From Gammaproteobacteria bacterium (GTDB lineage Bacteria; Pseudomonadota; Gammaproteobacteria; UBA6429; Thiohalophilaceae): a stretch of DNA of 16,570 bases. Under the pieces are notes generated by a model. It searched no databases. It was given only the letters and a program-made list of their open reading frames with translations, and was not told the DNA's origin. This document shows, piece by piece, positions 7,965 through 14,371 of this stretch; the first letter of the stretch is position 1, and each line of letters starts with the position of its first letter. The position numbers and the translations under genes were made by a program. The stretch lies in the NCBI GenBank assembly GCA_024641445.1, contig JAHEDA010000021.1, positions 1 to 16,570 on the forward strand, written 5' to 3'.

Positions 7965-9239
7965 TTACAGTTTGGGGTAGTGAGCAGGATAGGCGATTCG
8001 CGCAACCCCGGTATCCATCGCGGCCTTGGCCACGGCGGGCGGTACGCGCTCACCCAGGCGCGGGTCGAACGGTGTTGGAATAATATAGTGGCGACCAAAG
8101 ACCATGTCGTCTTCACTGCGACGATAGACCCGGCGCACGCTCTCTGGCACCGGTTCATGCGCCAGTTGTGCCAGGGCCATGACCGCTGCGATCTTCATCT
8201 CATCATTGATACAGCTTGCACGCACATCGAGCGCGCCTCGAAAGATGAAGGGGAAACCCAGTACATTATTGACCTGATTCGGATAGTCGCTGCGCCCCGT
8301 CGCCATAATAAGGTCCCCGCGCGACTCAAGCGCAAGGGTGGGATCGATCTCGGGATCGGGGTTGGAGAGGGCGAACACCACGGGGTTAGCTGCCATTGAT
8401 TTCACCATCTCGACCGAGATCAGATTCGGACCTGAGACACCGACCACGACGTCCGCACCGACCATTGCCTCGGCCAAAGTTCGAAGACCCGTGTCGATTG
8501 CAAACTCCTGCTTATAGCTGTTGAGTTTGTCGCGGCCCGCATAGATCACACCACTACGGTCCACCATGCGGATATTTTCCTTACGCGCACCCAGCTTGAT
8601 CAGCAAACGCATCGAGGCGATTGCCGCAGCCCCCGCACCGAGGCAGACAATCTTCACATCATTGAGGGATTTCTGCTGGACCTGCATGGCATTGATCAAT
8701 GCTGCCGAGATAATAATTGCCGTACCGTGCTGATCATCGTGAAAAACGGGTATATCAAGGCGCTCCACCAGGGCACGTTCGATCTCGAAGCAATGCGGCG
8801 CTGCAATATCTTCCAGGTTGATACCACCGAAGGTCGGCGCAATACTGGCCACCGTTTCAATAAAGGCATACGGCGACGGTGAGCTCACTTCGATGTCCAT
8901 CACATCGATGTCGGCAAATCGTTTGAATAAAACCGCCTTACCCTCCATCACCGGTTTCCCGGCCAGGGCGCCGACATTCCCCAAGCCCAGCACCGCGCTA
9001 CCGTCAGTAATGACTGCCACAAGATTACCCTTACCGGTGTAGAGGTAGGCCGCCAAAGGATCTTGTGCAATGGCCCGCACAGGCGCCGCCACACCCGGCG
9101 TATAGGCCAGGCTCAATTCGTCCTGCGTCTCGCACGGCTTGGTGATTGCCGTGGCAATTTTGCCCGGGCGCGGTCTGGCGTGATATTCGAGTGCGCTGGC
9201 GGCATCGACGCGTGGCGCGTGGCGTTTTTCAGTCATCAT
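7965..9239 (-). CDS. Malic enzyme, short form (NAD(P)-dependent oxidative decarboxylase)
   Basis: The enzyme converts malate to pyruvate, CO2 and NAD(P)H in the cytoplasm. Family signatures are intact: LAYTPGVA with catalytic Tyr46, VMEGKAVLFKRFADID with catalytic Lys101, the metal-binding NLEDIAAP around 141-148, DDQHGTA at 168-174, the Rossmann loop LGAGAAAIAS at 200-209 and ALSNPDPEIDP near the C-terminus. At 424 residues it is the short bacterial form. It lacks the C-terminal phosphotransacetylase-like domain that makes E. coli MaeB about 760 residues long. The Asp in RMVDRSG after the second Rossmann strand is suggestive of NAD, but cofactor choice cannot be settled here. The start is a tandem ATGATG that overlaps the thermonuclease stop (ATGA), with GAGGG just upstream, so the two genes are coupled. 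Its stop codon abuts that of the convergent gene ending at 7964. Confidence 0.95.
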   Translation of the reverse strand: MMTEKRHAPRVDAASALEYHARPRPGKIATAITKPCETQDELSLAYTPGVAAPVRAIAQDPLAAYLYTGKGNLVAVITDGSAVLGLGNVGALAGKPVMEGKAVLFKRFADIDVMDIEVSSPSPYAFIETVASIAPTFGGINLEDIAAPHCFEIERALVERLDIPVFHDDQHGTAIIISAALINAMQVQQKSLNDVKIVCLGAGAAAIASMRLLIKLGARKENIRMVDRSGVIYAGRDKLNSYKQEFAIDTGLRTLAEAMVGADVVVGVSGPNLISVEMVKSMAANPVVFALSNPDPEIDPTLALESRGDLIMATGRSDYPNQVNNVLGFPFIFRGALDVRASCINDEMKIAAVMALAQLAHEPVPESVRRVYRRSEDDMVFGRHYIIPTPFDPRLGERVPPAVAKAAMDTGVARIAYPAHYPKL

Positions 9240-10030
9240 CTTCCCTCGAGCTCAACCGCAGCGGCATGGCGAATACGCAGCCGAAACGCCCCACCATAGT
9301 ACTGCACCCATCCACGCGCCTCCAGCTTGGCGCCACTGAGCTGCTGTAAAAACTTTTGCGGAAAATAGGCCAGGTCACTACGCTTTATTTGTAGGGTGAA
9401 GCGCTCATCCAGCTCGATCCAGACAGAGCCATTATCGAAAAATACCCGGTGTACAGTGCCCTTCACGCGCTGGAAACCGATACGACGTTTACTCCAGGTG
9501 TGGGCCGGGTGGGCCGCAAAGCGCGATTCGCCCCACACCCCCCGTACCGCCAGGCGGGCTCCGCGCTCAGCGGTACGATAGCAGGCAAAGTATTTTTCGT
9601 TAGGCGGTATCACAATCTGCATACCAAAGCCTTCGCTTAAGAGCTGCTCGGTGAGATTTCGCCCATCAGGGAGAAAGGGGTGTGCCAGGAGGCGCTCGTA
9701 TCGGTCAAAACGCTGTCCATCAAACTGCAGGCCCAAGCGACCCTTGTTTGCATCGATAAGCCGCTGCACCCGACGCTTTGCCTCTGCCGCCATCGGCTCA
9801 TTTGGGTTACCGTCTCGTCCCAGTTCCGGGGTGTTAATGCCGACAAATCGTAGATGACGCCCGTCTTGTAGTACCACCGTATCGCCGTCTATTACAGAGG
9901 CCACCCGAACCATCTGATCGTATTTACCGACTCGACACGACGCCGTTACAGCAGCGCTATAGAGCGAAACCGCAACAAAAAAGGCGCCAACGAATGGCGC
10001 CTTCTTTTTATGACCAACCAACCGCCACAT
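9236..10030 (-). CDS. Secreted thermonuclease-like (SNase family) protein
   Basis: This protein has a staphylococcal-nuclease (OB) fold and is likely an exported phosphodiesterase acting on nucleic acids. A basic stretch (HKKK) and hydrophobic segment ending AAVTA-SC give a signal peptide of about 31 residues. The SNase core follows: VIDGDTVVL, LRFVGINTPEL and DRYERLLAH. The three catalytic positions of S. aureus nuclease (Arg35, Glu43, Arg87) map to Arg61, Glu69 and Arg113, so activity is plausible; the metal-ligand Asp40 position is Asn66. A C-terminal extension of about 90 residues after the core looks beta-rich, perhaps a second OB-like domain. The stop overlaps the malic enzyme start by 4 nt. 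The chosen ATG lies 15 nt after rpmE but has no evident ribosome binding site, and its codons 8-18 overlap a strong terminator hairpin. A later in-frame ATG (9913) would remove the signal peptide. Confidence 0.88.
   Translation of the reverse strand: MWRLVGHKKKAPFVGAFFVAVSLYSAAVTASCRVGKYDQMVRVASVIDGDTVVLQDGRHLRFVGINTPELGRDGNPNEPMAAEAKRRVQRLIDANKGRLGLQFDGQRFDRYERLLAHPFLPDGRNLTEQLLSEGFGMQIVIPPNEKYFACYRTAERGARLAVRGVWGESRFAAHPAHTWSKRRIGFQRVKGTVHRVFFDNGSVWIELDERFTLQIKRSDLAYFPQKFLQQLSGAKLEARGWVQYYGGAFRLRIRHAAAVELEGR
9977..10009. terminator. Bidirectional intrinsic terminator downstream of rpmE, inside the next ORF
   Basis: A 9-bp perfect stem, AAGGCGCCA (9981-9989) paired with TGGCGCCTT (9995-10003), encloses a 5-nt loop. 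On the minus strand it is followed by six T (9982-9977), the canonical form for ending the rpmE transcript 43 nt after its stop codon. On the plus strand it is followed by CTTCTTTTT. It sits within the 5' coding region of the thermonuclease-like gene, which would have to be read through it. Confidence 0.85.
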
Positions 10031-10045
10031 GGCGATAAGTCTTGC

Positions 10046-10252
10046 CTACTTCTTGATCCCGTACTTCTGACGGAACTTGTCGACGCGACCGGCCGTATCA
10101 AGGATCTTCTGCTTACCGGTGTAGAAGGGATGACACTCGGCGCAGACTTCAATCTGCAGATCGTGACCGACAGTGGAGCCGGTCTCGAAGCTGTTACCAC
10201 AGCTGCAGGTTACCTTGATTGCCTTATAGTCGGGATGAATTTCAGCTTTCAT
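10046..10252 (-). CDS. rpmE: 50S ribosomal protein L31 (zinc-binding form)
   Basis: L31 is a small protein of the large ribosomal subunit that bridges to the 30S head. The sequence follows E. coli RpmE closely: MKAEIHPDY, CSCGN, GSTVGHDL, EVCAECHPFYTGKQ and GRVDKFRQKYGI. All four zinc-ligand cysteines are present (CSC and CAEC, spaced as in the C+ form), so this is the zinc-containing paralogue, not the zinc-independent YkgM type. ATG at 10252 is preferred (68 residues), because AAGAGG then sits 9 nt upstream and the N-terminus matches the family. An in-frame ATG two codons earlier (10258) leaves only 3 nt of spacing. It has its own promoter upstream and a strong terminator just after the stop. 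Confidence 0.97.
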   Translation of the reverse strand: MKAEIHPDYKAIKVTCSCGNSFETGSTVGHDLQIEVCAECHPFYTGKQKILDTAGRVDKFRQKYGIKK

Positions 10253-10316
10253 GTTCATAAACCTCTTGGTCTGGCGTACCGCTGCCCATGCCCCACTGGC
10301 GCGGGTACCGTACGGA
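10253..10316 (-). promoter_or_regulatory. rpmE 5' leader, possible L31 autoregulatory site
   Basis: The predicted start of transcription leaves about 60 nt before rpmE. The leader contains GTACC and GGTAC arms that can pair across a GC-rich loop, ending just before the ribosome binding site AAGAGG. In E. coli, L31 is reported to repress translation of its own mRNA through the 5' leader, and L31 leaders have been described for Gammaproteobacteria. Whether this leader belongs to that class needs a covariance-model search. Confidence 0.3.
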
Positions 10317-10323
10317 ACGCGCG

Positions 10324-10352
10324 ATCTTACGGGAAGTGACCAGGAGGGGCAA
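10324..10352 (-). promoter_or_regulatory. Predicted sigma-70 promoter of rpmE
   Basis: On the minus strand TTGCCC (10347-10352) and TAAGAT (10324-10329) are separated by exactly 17 nt. Each hexamer matches four of six consensus bases. It lies directly after the stop of the DUF3135 gene and about 70 nt before rpmE, which fits an independent promoter for the ribosomal protein gene. Confidence 0.55.
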
Positions 10353-10359
10353 GGCCGGA

Positions 10360-10704
10360 TCAGGTCGTTTCAGACACCCGCTGAAACCGAATCACCTTGG
10401 CCGTTGGGCGCACCACAGGGCCCGGTGTGGCGAGGTCGCGATATGAGGCGTTTAGGCTCTGAAAGGTATCCCACATCATATCGGATATGGCGATGCAGGC
10501 CGCCAGTGGGTTGGTGGTACGCTCCCGCACCCGATCAACCCGCCACTGCAGGCAGCGCAGGTGCTGCTGGCGGTCGCTCGGGGCACGGCTGATGGCCTGA
10601 GCCAAGGTATTGCTACGAAGGCGTTCAAAGCTGTCCGGGTCAGCCTTGGCCAGATTCGCCCACTCCTCGAAATCGATGTGAATTCGTGCCTGCAAATTAT
10701 TCAT
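10360..10704 (-). CDS. DUF3135 family protein
   Basis: This small, soluble protein of 114 residues is recognisable as the DUF3135 type by the order of its segments: FEEWANLAKADPDSFERLR near the N-terminus, LRCLQWRVDRVRERTTNPLA in the middle, and ISDMMWDTFQSL. It is largely helical and rich in Arg, Asp and Gln, with no signal peptide or membrane helix. I know no biochemical function for the family. The ATG at 10704 was chosen because AAGGGG lies 8 nt upstream and homologues begin close to this point. The frame is open further upstream, but that extension (proline- and cysteine-rich) does not look like protein. It has its own promoter and a long structured leader, which is unusual for such a small gene, and stands between rho and rpmE. 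Confidence 0.85.
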   Translation of the reverse strand: MNNLQARIHIDFEEWANLAKADPDSFERLRSNTLAQAISRAPSDRQQHLRCLQWRVDRVRERTTNPLAACIAISDMMWDTFQSLNASYRDLATPGPVVRPTAKVIRFQRVSETT

Positions 10705-10826
10705 CAAACATTCCCCTTCATGTACCCGTATACCATCACCCGGCCTTGGGCCGGAACTGCGTGGACACCCTTGCGGGATACACCACGTTGGGGGGTAAAT
10801 AGGTGGCCCAGTCAGCGCCACCCCAT
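10705..10826 (-). promoter_or_regulatory. Structured 5' leader of the DUF3135 gene
   Basis: About 120 nt separate the predicted transcription start from the ATG. On the minus strand they hold three consecutive hairpins. The first is GGTGGC/GCCACC (arms at 10817-10822 and 10802-10807). The second is CGTGG/CCACG (10783-10787 and 10760-10764) enclosing CCC-GCAA-GGG, a GNRA tetraloop. The third is CCGGCC-CAA-GGCCGG (10740-10754). A run of six C (10790-10795) could pair with the ribosome binding site AAGGGG (10713-10718). It matches no riboswitch consensus that I can recall. Confidence 0.45.
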
Positions 10827-10832
10827 GGGGAA

Positions 10833-10861
10833 ATAATCGGCCTAAATCCGGCCCTTGTCAA
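10833..10861 (-). promoter_or_regulatory. Predicted sigma-70 promoter of the DUF3135 gene
   Basis: On the minus strand a perfect TTGACA (10856-10861) and GATTAT (10833-10838, four of six) are separated by 17 nt, with AT-rich DNA further upstream. This is the best-looking promoter in the window. Transcription would begin near 10826, close to the 10-bp palindrome CCCCATGGGG (10821-10830). Confidence 0.7.
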
Positions 10862-10965
10862 AGCCGAATCCCTGACCAATATCAATAAGTTACATCCAGT
10901 TTAGACACTAGCTTATTGAATTTATGATGAATTCTTGAGCATTTGGGGCGTGCCTGCGCGCGCAC

Positions 10966-10988
10966 AAAATGTGAGGGGAATCACACTT
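10966..10988 (-). terminator. Possible terminator downstream of rho
   Basis: On the minus strand AAGTGTGA and TCACATTT form an 8-bp stem with one G-T wobble around the 6-nt loop TTCCCC. The T run (TTTT) overlaps the end of the stem. It begins 15 nt after the rho stop. The stem is AT-rich and weak, so it is only a candidate. Confidence 0.4.
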
Positions 10989-11002
10989 GTACTCCAAACG
11001 GG

Positions 11003-12259
11003 TTAGCGCTTCATGGAATCAAAGAAGTCCGCGTTGTTCTTGGTCACACGCAGTTTGTCGCTGAGGAATTCCATCGCGGCGACCTCGTCCATATCATGGA
11101 CGACCTTACGCAGGATCCACATTTTCTGCAGCTCATCCGGCGAGGTGAGTAGCTCCTCGCGGCGGGTGCCGGAGCGATTGATGTTGATTGCGGGGTAAAT
11201 ACGCTTCTCGTTGATCCGGCGATCCAGGTGGATTTCCATGTTACCGGTTCCTTTGAATTCCTCGTAGATAACATCATCCATACGCGAACCGGTGTCGATC
11301 AGTGCCGTGGCCAGAATGGTGAGCGAGCCACCTTCTTCAATATTACGTGCGGCACCAAAGAATCGCTTAGGGCGTTGCAGGGCATTGGCGTCCACACCAC
11401 CGGTGAGCACCTTGCCGGAGGATGGGATCACAGTGTTGTAGGCACGCGCGAGGCGAGTGATGGAATCGAGCAGGATCACGACGTCCTTTTTGTGTTCGAC
11501 CAGGCGCTTGGCCTTTTCGATGACCATCTCGGCCACCTGGACGTGGCGGCTGGCCGGTTCGTCGAAAGTAGACGAGACCACCTCTCCCCGGACCGAGCGC
11601 GACATCTCGGTCACTTCCTCAGGGCGCTCATCGATGAGCAGCACAATGAGATAACACTCCGGGTGCTTGGAGGCGATGGACTGGGCAATATTTTGCAACA
11701 TCATGGTCTTACCGGCCTTGGGCGGTGACACGATGAGACCACGCTGCCCCTTACCTATCGGCGCCACCAGGTCAATAACGCGTGCCGTCATGTCCTCGGT
11801 ACTGCCATTACCGATCTCGAGATTCATGCGCTTGTTGGGGTGCAGTGGGGTCAGGTTTTCAAACAGGACCTTATTCTTGGCATTTTCCGGTGGCTCGTAG
11901 TTGATCTCATCGACCTTGAGCAGGGCGAAGTAACGCTCACCCTCTTTCGGGGGGCGAATCTTACCGGCGACGGTGTCACCGGTACGCAGATTAAAGCGAC
12001 GAATCTGGCTGGGGGAGACGTAGATGTCATCGGGCCCGGCGAGGTAGGAGCTGTTCGCCGAACGCAGAAAACCAAAACCATCTTGCAGGATTTCCAGCAC
12101 ACCATCACCCGATATATCCTCGCCACTCTTCGAGTGCGCCTTGAGGATGGCAAAGATGATGTCCTGCTTGCGGGCACGGGCCATATTTTCAATGCCCATC
12201 TTTTCGGCGGTATCGATCAGGTCGGCTACAGGTGTGAGCTTGAGTTCGGTGAGATTCAT
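11003..12259 (-). CDS. rho: Transcription termination factor Rho
   Basis: Rho is a hexameric RNA-dependent ATPase/helicase that ends transcription of untranslated RNA. The 418-residue protein aligns with E. coli Rho almost without gaps, starting MNLTELKLTPV. The N-terminal RNA-binding domain carries GFGFLR at 61-66. The ATPase domain has Walker A PPKAGKT at 179-185, the catalytic region LLIDERPEEV with Glu211, Walker B VVILLDS with Asp265, the secondary RNA-binding Q loop around 278-290, and FKGTGNMEIHLDR in the R-loop region. I took the ATG at 12259 rather than the longer frame from 12322, because it reproduces the known N-terminus; the ribosome binding site is weak (AGAAAG). It lies 244 nt downstream of trxA on the same strand, as in E. 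coli. Confidence 0.98.
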   Translation of the reverse strand: MNLTELKLTPVADLIDTAEKMGIENMARARKQDIIFAILKAHSKSGEDISGDGVLEILQDGFGFLRSANSSYLAGPDDIYVSPSQIRRFNLRTGDTVAGKIRPPKEGERYFALLKVDEINYEPPENAKNKVLFENLTPLHPNKRMNLEIGNGSTEDMTARVIDLVAPIGKGQRGLIVSPPKAGKTMMLQNIAQSIASKHPECYLIVLLIDERPEEVTEMSRSVRGEVVSSTFDEPASRHVQVAEMVIEKAKRLVEHKKDVVILLDSITRLARAYNTVIPSSGKVLTGGVDANALQRPKRFFGAARNIEEGGSLTILATALIDTGSRMDDVIYEEFKGTGNMEIHLDRRINEKRIYPAININRSGTRREELLTSPDELQKMWILRKVVHDMDEVAAMEFLSDKLRVTKNNADFFDSMKR

Positions 12260-12503
12260 AAGAGGTTCTTTCTTGGTTATTGGATCGGAGTGATAAGGGC
12301 TTTGTGCAGCGAGGCACAACACGGAACTTGCCGCATGTGCCGAATACTAAAGTTGTTCGGTTTGAATTTTTTATCTGGGGATGCCGGATATATCGGCGGT
12401 ATTTCGCGCGTGCTTAATTAAATCTTCGGACGCGTCTTGTTCGGCAAACTTAACACCAAAACCACGCCCCGTCCAGCCTCATGACCAGACGGGACCGCAA
12501 TTC
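12260..12503 (-). promoter_or_regulatory. Intergenic leader between trxA and rho
   Basis: This 244-nt stretch has no convincing gene. It begins after a possible trxA terminator and turns AT-rich before rho. E. coli rho is autoregulated by Rho-dependent attenuation in its long leader, so this spacer is the expected place for similar control. I could not find a promoter with two good hexamers here. Confidence 0.35.
12466..12495 (-). terminator. Weak hairpin after trxA, possible terminator or attenuator
   Basis: GTCCCGTC and GACGGGGC (minus strand; arms 12488-12495 and 12466-12473) pair over 8 bp with one wobble around a 14-nt loop, starting 8 nt after the trxA stop. It is followed by GTGGTTTTGG, a poor T tract. 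It may only partly separate trxA from rho. Confidence 0.35.
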
Positions 12504-12830
12504 TTAAAGATTACTGTCAATAAAGGCCGTCAGTTGTGACTTGGAAACAGCGCCAACCTTGGTGGCCTCGACCTTACCCCCCTTGAACAGCATCAGGGTC
12601 GGGATTCCACGAATACCAAACTTTGGTGGCGTAACCGGATTTTCATCAATGTTGAGCTTGGCCACTTTCAACTTGCCGGCGTACTCGGTAGCAATCTCAT
12701 CGAGGATGGGCGCAATCATCTTGCATGGGCCACACCAGTCGGCCCAGTAGTCCACCAGCACCGGTCCCTCGGTCTTGATAATCTCATTATCGAAGGTGTC
12801 ATCGGTGACGTGTAAAATCTTGTCGCTCAA
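12504..12830 (-). CDS. trxA: Thioredoxin 1
   Basis: TrxA is the general cytoplasmic dithiol reductant, serving ribonucleotide reductase and other enzymes through thioredoxin reductase. The 108-residue protein is close to E. coli TrxA throughout: SDKILHVTDDTFD, VDYWADWCGPCKMIAPILDEIA, VAKLNIDENP and the cis-proline segment GIRGIPTLMLF. The redox motif is WCGPC at 32-36 and the buried Asp27 is present. The start codon is TTG at 12830, not ATG. AGGAG lies 7 nt upstream and the next residues SDK match the E. coli N-terminus. The frame is open further to 12908, but that part is not thioredoxin-like. It is divergent from rhlB and upstream of rho, the same arrangement as in E. coli. Confidence 0.97.
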   Translation of the reverse strand: MSDKILHVTDDTFDNEIIKTEGPVLVDYWADWCGPCKMIAPILDEIATEYAGKLKVAKLNIDENPVTPPKFGIRGIPTLMLFKGGKVEATKVGAVSKSQLTAFIDSNL

Positions 12831-12910
12831 GGCCGTTCTCCTGTTTATCTTTGTATTTTCACGCCGATTCGGCGCCAGACTGGACGAATGCATATTGCCG
12901 CAATACAACC

Positions 12911-12939
12911 ATTTGAGCCTATGTCGACGGACTTTTCAA
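12911..12939 (-). promoter_or_regulatory. Predicted sigma-70 promoter of trxA
   Basis: On the minus strand TTGAAA (12934-12939, five of six) and TCAAAT (12911-12916, four of six) are separated by 17 nt. This gives a transcript starting roughly 75 nt before the TTG start of trxA. The -35 hexamer overlaps one arm of the inverted repeat at 12936-12956. Confidence 0.55.
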
Positions 12940-12956
12940 GCCCAAAGCGGGCTTGA
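12936..12956. repeat. Inverted repeat between trxA and rhlB
   Basis: TCAAGCCC (12936-12943) and GGGCTTGA (12949-12956) form a perfect 8-bp inverted repeat around AAAGC. It overlaps the predicted trxA -35 element and lies 20 nt before the rhlB ATG. It could be an operator shared by the two divergent genes or a hairpin in the rhlB leader. It lacks a T tract, so it is not a terminator. Confidence 0.6.
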
Positions 12957-12976
12957 CTCTGTTATGCTCCCCTTCC

Positions 12977-14287
12977 ATGAGTGAAACACACCTGACCGAA
13001 ACCCGCTTTGAATCCTTTAATCTTGTCCCTCAATTACTGCAAGGTATTGAAGCGGCTGGATTTTCCAAGTGTACCCCGATTCAGGCCCAAACCCTGCCGC
13101 TCGCCCTACAGGGTTTTGACGTTGCCGGTCAGGCCCAGACGGGTACCGGTAAGACAGCCGCCTTTATGGTCGCCACTTTCCAGTATCTGCTCACCCACCC
13201 CCTCGGTGAGGGCAAGAAACTCAATCAACCTCGCTGCGTAATTCTTGCCCCGACACGCGAGCTTGCGGTGCAGATCCACAAGGATGCCGAGATATTGGGG
13301 CGTTTCACGGGTTTGAAGAGTGTGGCCGTCTACGGTGGTACCGGCTATGACACCCAACGCCAGGAACTGGAGGCGGGGGTCGATATCATTATTGGCACAC
13401 CTGGCCGCATTATCGATTACCACAAACAACACGTCTTCGACATGCGCGTCGTCCAGGTGATGGTGTTGGACGAGGCCGACCGCATGTTTGACCTCGGATT
13501 CATCAAAGACATCCGTTTCCTGCTGCGCCGCATGCCGCCACCCGACCAGCGCCTCAACCTGCTCTTCTCGGCGACGCTGTCGTACCGCGTGCTGGAACTC
13601 TCCTACGAGCACATGAACAATCCCAAGCAAGTGGTCATCGAGCGCGAACAGGTTACGGCAGAAAAGATCGTTGAGACCGTGTATTACCCGGCCAAGGAGG
13701 AGAAGATCCCGCTCCTGCTCGGATTGCTGCAACAGAACCCGGATGCGCGCGTTCTCATCTTTGTAAACACCAAGCGTGCTGGCGACAAGGTAACCGCTTA
13801 CTTACGCGGCAACGGTTATAAATACGCCCTGCTCACCGGCGACGTGCCCCAGAAAAAGCGCCAGAGCCTGCTGAATAATTTTGCCGATCACGAACTGCAT
13901 ATTATGGTCGCCACCGACGTTGCCGCGCGCGGTCTGCATATCCCCGCCGTCTCACACGTAATCAACTACGATCTGCCACAGGACGCTGAGGACTATGTCC
14001 ACCGTATCGGTCGTACCGGTCGAGCCGGGGCCAGCGGTCATGCCGTCAGTTTTGCGTGTGAGGAATATGTCTTCTCCCTGCCCGACATCGAGATCTATAT
14101 CGGCCACAAACTCGCGGTACAACCCATCACCGCCGACATGCTGGTTACCCCAGCGGCAGCGGTATACGAACGCGAGGAGCGCGTGCAACATCGCCCACGC
14201 AATGCCGGCAAACCTGGTGGCGGACAGAGTCGAGGCAAACCCCGACGCCACGGCAATGGTCGTCCCGCGCCGGTCAACAACGACTAA
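12977..14287 (+). CDS. rhlB: DEAD-box ATP-dependent RNA helicase RhlB
   Basis: RhlB unwinds structured RNA; in E. coli it is the helicase subunit of the RNase E degradosome. The 436-residue protein has the DEAD-box motifs in order: CTPIQ at 32-36 (Q motif), AQTGTGKT at 53-60, PTREL at 92-96, TPGR at 141-144, DEAD at 165-168, SAT at 198-200, TDVAARGLHIP and HRIGRTGR at 342-349. RhlB-specific stretches such as FSATLSYRVLELSYEHMNN and YVFSLPDIEIYIGH separate it from RhlE or SrmB. A basic glycine- and arginine-rich tail ends the protein. The ATG at 12977 matches the E. coli start (MSxTHLTE); a frame opening 8 codons earlier is ignored. No clear ribosome binding site is present. It is divergent from trxA and 84 nt before rep. 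Confidence 0.96.
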   Translation: MSETHLTETRFESFNLVPQLLQGIEAAGFSKCTPIQAQTLPLALQGFDVAGQAQTGTGKTAAFMVATFQYLLTHPLGEGKKLNQPRCVILAPTRELAVQIHKDAEILGRFTGLKSVAVYGGTGYDTQRQELEAGVDIIIGTPGRIIDYHKQHVFDMRVVQVMVLDEADRMFDLGFIKDIRFLLRRMPPPDQRLNLLFSATLSYRVLELSYEHMNNPKQVVIEREQVTAEKIVETVYYPAKEEKIPLLLGLLQQNPDARVLIFVNTKRAGDKVTAYLRGNGYKYALLTGDVPQKKRQSLLNNFADHELHIMVATDVAARGLHIPAVSHVINYDLPQDAEDYVHRIGRTGRAGASGHAVSFACEEYVFSLPDIEIYIGHKLAVQPITADMLVTPAAAVYEREERVQHRPRNAGKPGGGQSRGKPRRHGNGRPAPVNND

Positions 14288-14371
14288 ATTACCGCCATCC
14301 TGACCTGTCAAGATCGACGCCTCAATCACGACTCCCTACAATAACGCTTTCACCAACTGGGTAATGGCCTG

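Noticed and set aside
10251..10592. Plus-strand frame over the rpmE upstream region and DUF3135 gene
   Set aside because: It crosses a promoter and a recognisable gene on the other strand, and its translation is Arg/Pro/Gly-rich without family resemblance.
10705..10821. N-terminal extension of the DUF3135 frame (GTG start at 10821)
   Set aside because: The extra 39 codons are Pro/Cys/Gly-rich, unlike the family, and they coincide with the leader hairpins. A good ribosome binding site precedes the ATG at 10704.
12360..12400. Small inverted repeat GCCGGATATATCGGC upstream of rho
   Set aside because: It has only a 4-bp stem without a T tract or promoter context, so it is likely chance.
11228..12421. 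Long plus-strand frames opposite rho (166 and 193 codons)
   Set aside because: Rho is conserved along its full length on the minus strand. The opposite frames resemble no family.
13106..13732. 208-codon minus-strand frame inside rhlB
   Set aside because: It is antisense to conserved helicase motifs and is a codon-bias shadow.
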